Below are positions 56,522 through 64,000 of a stretch of DNA of 64,000 nt, one piece after another. Both the position numbers and the translations under genes were made by a program. The stretch is taken from NCBI RefSeq assembly GCF_004211955.1, contig NZ_RHJI01000017.1, positions 186,001 through 250,000 of the forward strand. The letters run 5' to 3'. Each line of letters opens with the position of its first letter. Within the stretch, counting starts at the first letter, position 1. The notes beneath the pieces are model-generated. The model saw only the letters and a program-made list of their open reading frames with translations. It searched no databases and was not told the origin of the DNA. The stretch comes from Escherichia sp. E1V33. GTDB lineage: Bacteria; Pseudomonadota; Gammaproteobacteria; Enterobacterales; Enterobacteriaceae.

Positions 56522-58153
56522 TTAATACTCGTCCCGTCCCTCATCTTCATCTGGCTGTTCCAGCACACTGTAAGCCACCGAACAAAACAGCGAGTTCAGA
56601 CGCTGCATATCGCCCAGTAAGCCTAAATGCAGCGAGCTGGTTTCAATGCTTTGCACGTTTTGCTGATGCAGGCGATCGACGTGCGCGTGGGAATAGCGGC
56701 GATTAAGAATGCGAAAACGATGCTTGCTTCGGCGTAGACGACGAGCGCTGGTTACATCGCCAGAGAAGAACACCGACATTGCCAGTTTTAAATTACTGAG
56801 TAGTTGCTCATAGAGCGCATCCAGTTCCTTCAGTCCATCAAGCGAAAATGCCCGCCGTGCTGCCAGCGACTTGTCGGCAATTTCACTGCCCATGCGCTCA
56901 ACGATATCGGAAGCCTGTTCAAGGTTAAGCGACATTTCAATGATCTCTGCCCAGCGGCGCGACTCTTCTTCCGCCAGTTCTTCTTTTGGCATCCGCGCCA
57001 GATAAAGTTTAATCGCGGTGTAAAGGACGTTGATATCATCCGCCAGCTTGCGCAGCTCTTTCTCCTGGCGTGGTTCGCCGTGCATCACTTTATTCAGCCC
57101 TTCCATCATCTGTTCCATGGCGTCACCAATGCGCAGGGTTTCACGGGCTGCATTTGCCAAAGCGAGAGTCGGCGTGTCCAGCGCGCTAACATCGAGATGT
57201 TTTGGTTTTAGATGGGCATCCAGCTCAGGTTCATCGCGAATAATCGTTTTGCAAAATCGCGCCATCGGGTCGACAAACGGCAGCATTACCAGACAGCGCA
57301 CAAGGTTGTAGAAGACGTGGAAATAGATAACCAGTTCCGCTTTTGGCAGTGGTAACTTGCCCATAGACTCGGCCAAAATATGGACAAATGGCAGGATAAT
57401 CAGGCTACCCACCAGCTTAAACAGCAGGCTGCCCAGCGCAACACGGCGAGCGGCGGCGTTAGCGGCACTGTTGTTAAGCATCGCCAGCAGGCCGGAACCG
57501 AGGTTGGCTCCGATTACCAGACAGAGCGCCACCGGGAAGGAGATAATGCCTGCGGCGGTCAGAGTCGCGGTCAGCAGTACAGCTGCAAGGCTGGAGTAAC
57601 TGATAATGGCGAACATCGCGCCAATCAGCGCATCCAGCAGAATATCGCCGGTCAGCGAGGCAAAGATCACCTGAACGCCGTTTGCCTGGGTGATCGGCGT
57701 TACTGCCTGCACAATCAACTCCAGCGCCAGTAAAATCAGCCCAAGACCAATACCGACGCGGCCCAGTTGCCCGGCGCGTGACTGTTTGCGTCCGAGGAAA
57801 AAAATCACGCCGATAAAAATGAGCAGCGGTGACAACCAGGATAAATCGAAGGTGAGGACCCGCGCCATTAGCGCCGTCCCGACATCAGCCCCCAGCACAA
57901 TCACCAGCGCGGGCGCGAGAGCAACCAGATCCTGGGCGACAAACGAGGTCACCAGCATGGTGGTGGCATTACTGCTCTGTACCAGTGCGGTAACGCCGAT
58001 CCCCGCGCAAAAGGCGAGCGGCTTCTTTTCGACGCTCCGGCTAAGGACTGTACGCAGTCGTGCACCGAAGACGCGCATTACGCCCGTTCGGACAATATGC
58101 GTCCCCCAGACCAACAGGGCGACGGCAGAAAGCAGGTGAAGCAGCGTTAACAC
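56522..58153 (-). CDS. yjbB: YjbB, Na+/phosphate cotransporter-family exporter with PhoU-like domain
   Basis: YjbB belongs to the NptA/PNaS Na+/Pi cotransporter family; the E. coli protein has been reported to export phosphate when levels are high. The 543-residue protein has an N-terminal membrane part with two inverted repeats, the first carrying TALVQSSNATTMLV near residue 55. From about residue 320 a helical, charged, cytoplasmic PhoU-like domain follows (NAARETLRIGDAMEQMMEG ... RMGSEIADKSLAARRAF). It stands alone between pepE and metH. Confidence 0.93.
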   Translation of the reverse strand: MLTLLHLLSAVALLVWGTHIVRTGVMRVFGARLRTVLSRSVEKKPLAFCAGIGVTALVQSSNATTMLVTSFVAQDLVALAPALVIVLGADVGTALMARVLTFDLSWLSPLLIFIGVIFFLGRKQSRAGQLGRVGIGLGLILLALELIVQAVTPITQANGVQVIFASLTGDILLDALIGAMFAIISYSSLAAVLLTATLTAAGIISFPVALCLVIGANLGSGLLAMLNNSAANAAARRVALGSLLFKLVGSLIILPFVHILAESMGKLPLPKAELVIYFHVFYNLVRCLVMLPFVDPMARFCKTIIRDEPELDAHLKPKHLDVSALDTPTLALANAARETLRIGDAMEQMMEGLNKVMHGEPRQEKELRKLADDINVLYTAIKLYLARMPKEELAEEESRRWAEIIEMSLNLEQASDIVERMGSEIADKSLAARRAFSLDGLKELDALYEQLLSNLKLAMSVFFSGDVTSARRLRRSKHRFRILNRRYSHAHVDRLHQQNVQSIETSSLHLGLLGDMQRLNSLFCSVAYSVLEQPDEDEGRDEY

Positions 58154-58316
58154 GAGTTCAGGTTCTCCTTATCGTTATATGTTCCTGAAGCAATTGAATG
58201 ACCAAAGGACCGGAAACACGCTGACTGGCATCTTTACTGTGCCTTTTGACATTCGTTTTTCCGGCTAAGATTATTCCAGCCTGATTCCAGTATAAGTGTT
58301 TCATATTAATAAAGAG

Positions 58317-58342
58317 ACAGGGCACTCATTGAGCGCCCTGTT
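58317..58342. terminator. Hairpin after metH
   Basis: CAGGGC (58318-58323) pairs with GCCCTG (58335-58340), extended by CTCA/TGAG inside. It lies about 30 bp after the metH stop; on the minus strand only CTCTTTATT follows, so the T-run is weak. Confidence 0.6.
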
Positions 58343-58372
58343 TGTTGTAAGGAAAAGTGACAGATTTGTGAA

Positions 58373-61300
58373 TCAGTCCGCGTCATACCCCAGATTTGGC
58401 GCCAGCCAGCGCTCAACTTCGGTAACGCTCATACCTTTACGACGGGCATAATCTTCGACCTGATCGCGTTGAATCTGCGCCACGGCATAGTACTTGCTGT
58501 CCGGATGGCTGAAGTACCAACCCGAAACCGATGCACCGGGCCACATCGCGAAAGATTCCGTGAGTTTCATGCCGGTGTGTTTTTCCACTTCCAGCAACTC
58601 CCAGATGGTGGCTTTTTCCGTGTGTTCCGGGCAGGCCGGGTAGCCAGGTGCCGGGCGGATGCCCTGGTAGTTTTCGCGGATCAGCTCTTCGTTGCTGAGG
58701 TTCTCGTTCGGCGCATAGCCCCAGTAGACTTTACGCACACGCTCATGGAGATATTCCGCAAAAGCTTCCGCCAGGCGATCGGCAAGGGCTTTCACCATGA
58801 TTTTGTTGTAATCATCGTGCTGCGCTTCGAAGGCATCAGCCAGCGCGTCTTCTTCCAGCCCACCAGTCACGGCAAATGCACCGATGTAATCCGCTTTGCC
58901 AGAGAGTTTCGGCGCCACGAAATCAGCGAGACAATAGTTGGCGAAGCCGGTTTTTTCGGTCTGTTGACGCAGATGATGGCTGATGTTGATCACATGAGTA
59001 CGCGTTTCGTCACGGTAGATTTCAATGTCATCGCCCACACGGTTTGCCGGGAACAGCCCCACCACACCACGCGGATTCAGCGTTTTCTCGGCGCTTAATT
59101 TATCCAGCATGTCGTTGGCGTCTTTAAACAGACGCTGCGCCTCAACGCCTACCACTTCATCTTCCAGAATGCGCGGATACTTACCGGCCAGCGACCAGGT
59201 CATAAAGAACGGTGTCCAGTCGATGTAATTACGCAGGGTTTCGATGCTGGCTTCGACTTCCTGCACACCGAGACGGTGCGCCACCGGTGGCGTGTAAGCC
59301 TGCCAGTCAAAAGCGAAATCGTTATCGCGCGCCGCTTCCAGCGTGACCGGTGGTGTGCGTGGTTTCTTGCGCCCGTGCTGAATACGCACGGTTTCGTACT
59401 CTTTACGCGTACGGGCGACAAAGTCGTCACGCTGGGTATCGGAAAGCAGCGCCGCCACCACGCCAACGGTGCGCGAGGCGTTCTGCACATACACCGTCGG
59501 GCCGCTGTAATTTTGCTCGATTTTCACCGCCGTGTGCGCTTTTGAGGTCGTCGCACCGCCAATCAATAGCGGAATGGTGAAGCCCTGACGCTCCATCTCC
59601 TTAGCCACGTTAACCATCTCGTCCAGCGACGGCGTGATCAGACCCGAGAGGCCAATCAGATCAGCATTCACTTCTCTGGCGGTGCGGAGGATTTTTTCCG
59701 CAGGCACCATAACGCCGAGATCGACAATTTCGTAGTTGTTACATTGCAGCACCACACCAACGATATTTTTACCGATATCGTGGACGTCGCCCTTCACGGT
59801 GGCAATCACCATCTTACCGTTGGTTTTGCCCTGCTCTTTACTGGCTTCAATAAACGGTTCGAGGTAGGCCACCGCTTGTTTCATGACGCGCGCCGATTTC
59901 ACCACCTGCGGCAGGAACATTTTGCCCTCGCCAAACAGGTCGCCGACCACGTTCATGCCGTCCATCAGCGGGCCTTCAATCACCTGAATGGGGCGCTCTG
60001 CCTGCTGACGGGCTTCTTCGGTGTCCTGTTCAATAAATTCGGTAATGCCTTTGACCAGCGAGTATTCCAGACGTTTATTCACTTCCCATAAGCGCCACTC
60101 CGCCTGTTGGGCGTTGGCGGTGTCGTCGGTTTTGCTGCCGCGATATTTCTCGGCAAGCTCCAGTAAACGCTCGGTGCCATCGTCGCGACGGTTAAGAATC
60201 ACATCTTCCACCGCGTCGCGCAGTTCAGCGGGCAGGTCGTCGTAAATCGCCAGTTGCCCGGCGTTGACGATCCCCATATCCATGCCATTGCGAATAGCGT
60301 AGTAGAGGAACACCGCGTGAATGGCTTCGCGCACCGGATCGTTGCCACGGAATGAGAAAGAAACGTTAGATACGCCGCCGGAAATTAGCGCGTGCGGCAG
60401 TTCGCGTTTGATGTCTTCACACGCGCCGATAAAGTCCTGCGCGTAGTTATTGTGCTCTTCAATACCGGTGGCGACCGCGAAGATGTTCGGGTCGAAGATG
60501 ATATCTTCCGGCGGGAAGCCGACTTCCTCGGTGAGGATTTTGTACGCCCGGCGGCAAATCTCGATTTTCCGTGCGCGGGTATCGGCCTGGCCCTGTTCGT
60601 CGAAGGCCATTACCACTACTGCCGCACCATAGCGACGCAACAGCTTCGCGTGATGGATAAAGGCGCCGACGCCCTCTTTCATCGAGATAGAGTTAACAAT
60701 GCCTTTGCCCTGAATACACTTCAGACCTTTTTCAATGACCTCCCATTTCGAGGAGTCGATCATAATCGGCACGCGGGCGATATCCGGTTCCCCCGCGATC
60801 AGGCTGAGGAAACGCACCATCGCCGCTTCGGCATCGAGCATCCCCTCATCCATGTTGATATCGATAATCTGTGCGCCGTTTTCCACCTGCTGACGCGCTA
60901 CATCCAGCGCCTCGCTGTATTTCTCTTCTTTAATCAGCCGTTTGAATTTGGCAGAACCAGTGACGTTAGTCCGCTCGCCGACGTTCACAAACAGGCTGTC
61001 TTCGCCAATGTTCAGCGGCTCCAGGCCGGACAAACGGCAGGCTACGGGAATCTCCGGCAGTTTGCGCGGCGCTAATCCTTCTACTGCGCGACTCATCGCC
61101 GCAATATGTCGTGGCGTGGTACCGCAGCAACCGCCGACGATATTCAGGAAGCCCGCTTGCGCCCATTCGCGGATGTGCTTCGCCATCGTGTCAGCGTCGA
61201 GATCGTATTCACCAAAAGCGTTGGGCAGTCCGGCGTTCGGGTGGGCGGTGACGTAGCATTCCGCAATCCGTGACAGCTCTTGCACGTACTGGCGCAGTTC

Positions 61301-62056
61301 ATCAGGTCCCAGCGCGCAGTTGAGGCCAAAAGTCAGCGCTTCGGCATGGCGCAGAGAGTTGTAAAACGCTTCGGTTGTCTGGCCGGAGAGTGTGCGCCCG
61401 GAGGCATCGGTGATGGTGCCGGAGATCATAATCGGCAGTTCAACGCCCAGGGCTTCGAACTCCGTTTTCACCGCAAAAATCGCCGCTTTGGCGTTGAGGG
61501 TGTCGAAAACGGTTTCAATCAGAATCAGATCCGCACCACCTTCCACCAGCGCTTTGGTAGATTCGCGATAGGCCGCCACCAGCTGGTCAAAAGTGATATT
61601 GCGGAATGCGGGGTCATTCACGTCCGGAGATATAGACGCCGTGCGGTTGGTTGGGCCGAGAACACCGGCAACGTAGCGCGGTTTCTCCGGCGTGCGCGCG
61701 GTCCACTCGTCAGCACAGGCGCGCGCCAGTTTCGCCGCCGCAAAGTTGATTTCTGCCGACAGGGATTCCATCTGGTAATCCGCCATCGCAATCGTCGTGG
61801 AGTTGAAGGTGTTGGTTTCGATGATATCCGCGCCCGCTTCAAAGTAAGCGTTGTGGATAGCAGAGATCACTTCCGGCTTACTGAGCACCAGCAGGTCGTT
61901 GTTGCCTTTGAGATCGCACGGCCAGTCGGCAAAGCGTTCACCGCGAAAATCGGCTTCGTTCAGACGATAGCTCTGGATCATGGTGCCCATACCGCCGTCC
62001 AGCACCAGAATACGTTCATTTAACTGCGCACGCAGTTGTTCAACTTTGCTGCTCAC
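58373..62056 (-). CDS. metH: MetH, cobalamin-dependent methionine synthase
   Basis: MetH transfers a methyl group from 5-methyltetrahydrofolate to homocysteine via cobalamin. All modules are present in 1227 residues: the homocysteine domain with zinc cysteines in GLNCALGP and VGGCCGTTP, the folate domain (about 350-650, [13 protein letters not shown]), the cobalamin domain with the ligand histidine in [10 protein letters not shown] (His759) and the C-terminal AdoMet reactivation domain ([12 protein letters not shown]). I use GTG 62056 ([11 protein letters not shown]), five bases after GGGAG. It is divergent from iclR. Confidence 0.98.
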   Translation of the reverse strand: MSSKVEQLRAQLNERILVLDGGMGTMIQSYRLNEADFRGERFADWPCDLKGNNDLLVLSKPEVISAIHNAYFEAGADIIETNTFNSTTIAMADYQMESLSAEINFAAAKLARACADEWTARTPEKPRYVAGVLGPTNRTASISPDVNDPAFRNITFDQLVAAYRESTKALVEGGADLILIETVFDTLNAKAAIFAVKTEFEALGVELPIMISGTITDASGRTLSGQTTEAFYNSLRHAEALTFGLNCALGPDELRQYVQELSRIAECYVTAHPNAGLPNAFGEYDLDADTMAKHIREWAQAGFLNIVGGCCGTTPRHIAAMSRAVEGLAPRKLPEIPVACRLSGLEPLNIGEDSLFVNVGERTNVTGSAKFKRLIKEEKYSEALDVARQQVENGAQIIDINMDEGMLDAEAAMVRFLSLIAGEPDIARVPIMIDSSKWEVIEKGLKCIQGKGIVNSISMKEGVGAFIHHAKLLRRYGAAVVVMAFDEQGQADTRARKIEICRRAYKILTEEVGFPPEDIIFDPNIFAVATGIEEHNNYAQDFIGACEDIKRELPHALISGGVSNVSFSFRGNDPVREAIHAVFLYYAIRNGMDMGIVNAGQLAIYDDLPAELRDAVEDVILNRRDDGTERLLELAEKYRGSKTDDTANAQQAEWRLWEVNKRLEYSLVKGITEFIEQDTEEARQQAERPIQVIEGPLMDGMNVVGDLFGEGKMFLPQVVKSARVMKQAVAYLEPFIEASKEQGKTNGKMVIATVKGDVHDIGKNIVGVVLQCNNYEIVDLGVMVPAEKILRTAREVNADLIGLSGLITPSLDEMVNVAKEMERQGFTIPLLIGGATTSKAHTAVKIEQNYSGPTVYVQNASRTVGVVAALLSDTQRDDFVARTRKEYETVRIQHGRKKPRTPPVTLEAARDNDFAFDWQAYTPPVAHRLGVQEVEASIETLRNYIDWTPFFMTWSLAGKYPRILEDEVVGVEAQRLFKDANDMLDKLSAEKTLNPRGVVGLFPANRVGDDIEIYRDETRTHVINISHHLRQQTEKTGFANYCLADFVAPKLSGKADYIGAFAVTGGLEEDALADAFEAQHDDYNKIMVKALADRLAEAFAEYLHERVRKVYWGYAPNENLSNEELIRENYQGIRPAPGYPACPEHTEKATIWELLEVEKHTGMKLTESFAMWPGASVSGWYFSHPDSKYYAVAQIQRDQVEDYARRKGMSVTEVERWLAPNLGYDAD

Positions 62057-62255
62057 ACTCGCTCCCGACACGCTCAACCCAGACTGTAAAAAAATTCAAC
62101 AGACCATACTGGCATAAACGCATCAGTGGTAAAAGCGACCACCACGCAACATGAGATTTGTTCAACATTAACTCATCGGATCAGTGTGGCAACTATTGCA
62201 TTACACCGCAATAAAAATGAAAATGATTTCCACGATACAGAAAAAGGAGGCTGTC

Positions 62256-63080
62256 ATGGTCGCACCCATTCCCGCAAAACGCGGCAGAAAACCCGCCGTT
62301 GCCACCGCACCAGCGACTGGACAGGTTCAGTCTTTAACGCGTGGGCTGAAATTACTGGAGTGGATTGCCGAATCCAATGGCAGTGTGGCACTCACAGAGC
62401 TGGCGCAACAAGCCGGGTTACCCAATTCCACGACCCACCGCCTGCTAACCACGATGCAACAGCAGGGTTTCGTGCGTCAGGTTGGCGAACTGGGTCACTG
62501 GGCGATCGGCGCACATGCTTTTATGGTCGGCAGCAGCTTTCTCCAGAGCCGTAATTTGTTAGCCATTGTCCATCCTATTCTGCGCAATCTGATGGAAGAG
62601 TCTGGCGAAACGGTAAATATGGCAGTGCTGGATCATAGCGATCACGAAGCGATTATTATCGACCAGGTACAGTGTACGCATCTGATGCGTATGTCAGCCC
62701 CTATCGGTGGTAAGTTACCAATGCATGCCTCTGGTGCCGGTAAAGCCTTTTTAGCCCAACTGAGCGAAGAACAGGTGACGAAACTTCTGCATCGCAAAGG
62801 CTTACATGCCTATACCCACGCGACGCTGGTGTCTCCTGTGCATTTAAAAGAGGACCTCGCCCAGACGCGTAAACGTGGCTATTCATTTGACGATGAAGAA
62901 CATGCGTTGGGGCTGCGTTGCCTTGCGGCGTGTATTTTCGATGAGCACCGCGAACCATTTGCCGCAATTTCGATTTCCGGGCCGATTTCACGTATTACCG
63001 ATGATCGCGTAACCGAGTTTGGCGCGATGGTGATAAAAGCGGCGAAGGAAGTGACGCTGGCGTATGGCGGAATGCGGTGA
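62256..63080 (+). CDS. iclR: IclR, repressor of the glyoxylate bypass operon
   Basis: IclR represses aceBAK and itself; glyoxylate and pyruvate modulate it. The protein has an N-terminal winged helix (LTELAQQAGLPNSTTHRLL) and a C-terminal effector domain from about residue 95 (GAGKAFLAQLSEEQ, CLAACIFDEHREPFAAISISG). I choose ATG 62256 (MVAPIPAKRG), which has an ideal AGGAGG five bases upstream, giving 274 residues. A longer form beginning 13 codons earlier has been annotated elsewhere. It lies beside its target gene aceK, which converges on it. Confidence 0.96.
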   Translation: MVAPIPAKRGRKPAVATAPATGQVQSLTRGLKLLEWIAESNGSVALTELAQQAGLPNSTTHRLLTTMQQQGFVRQVGELGHWAIGAHAFMVGSSFLQSRNLLAIVHPILRNLMEESGETVNMAVLDHSDHEAIIIDQVQCTHLMRMSAPIGGKLPMHASGAGKAFLAQLSEEQVTKLLHRKGLHAYTHATLVSPVHLKEDLAQTRKRGYSFDDEEHALGLRCLAACIFDEHREPFAAISISGPISRITDDRVTEFGAMVIKAAKEVTLAYGGMR

Positions 63081-63096
63081 CATTTTCGCCTCTGAT

Positions 63097-64000
<904 letters not shown>

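Overview
This is chromosomal DNA of an Escherichia. Every recognisable gene is the orthologue of a gene in the aceK-iclR-metH ... acs-nrf segment of the E. coli K-12 map, read here from the nrf end, and most proteins match K-12 lengths exactly. Several proteins (PdeC, MalE, TyrB, LysC) carry more substitutions against my recollection of K-12 than an ordinary K-12 relative would, and several K-12 genes are absent. This suggests a divergent E. coli lineage or a sister Escherichia, not K-12 itself.

Layout. 1-5021: nrfA-nrfE (minus, nrfE cut by the window edge), periplasmic formate-dependent nitrite reduction. 5414-9533: acs-yjcH-actP, acetate activation and uptake. 9616-12764: the transporters yjcE and ghxP. 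13176-14182: RyjA, soxR and soxS, the redox-cycling stress switch, followed by the phosphodiesterase gene pdeC and the small membrane gene yjcB. 16592-20203: divergent ssb/uvrA with an SOS box. 20238-27225: yjbR, yjbQ, aphA, tyrB, alr, dnaB and qor. 27391-31806: pspG, dusA, zur, yjbJ, dinF and lexA. 31916-36438: dgkA, plsB, ubiA and ubiC. 36617-44831: the maltose regulon, malK-lamB-malM against malE-malF-malG. 44924-49847: psiE, yjbT and the RcsB-type exopolysaccharide operon yjbEFGH. 50359-58153: pgi, lysC, yjbD, rluF, pepE and yjbB. 58373-64000: metH, iclR and the 3' part of aceK.

The genes are housekeeping, central-metabolism and stress-response genes in conserved order. I see no prophage, CRISPR array, insertion sequence, tRNA or rRNA gene, and no complete undescribed defence or biosynthetic system. 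The interest lies in intergenic DNA. The lysC leader appears to lack the lysine riboswitch. The malE-malF spacer holds an expanded tandem REP (BIME) array of more than six 92-bp units. A frameshifted CcdA-like antitoxin remnant lies between rluF and pepE, and a second unidentified coding remnant follows lysC. xylE, yjbL/yjbM and yjbI are missing from their K-12 positions. nrfE seems to have no canonical start codon.

Comparisons with K-12 are from memory, not from an alignment. Coordinates come from reading the sequence; start codons were chosen from Shine-Dalgarno spacing and family length.
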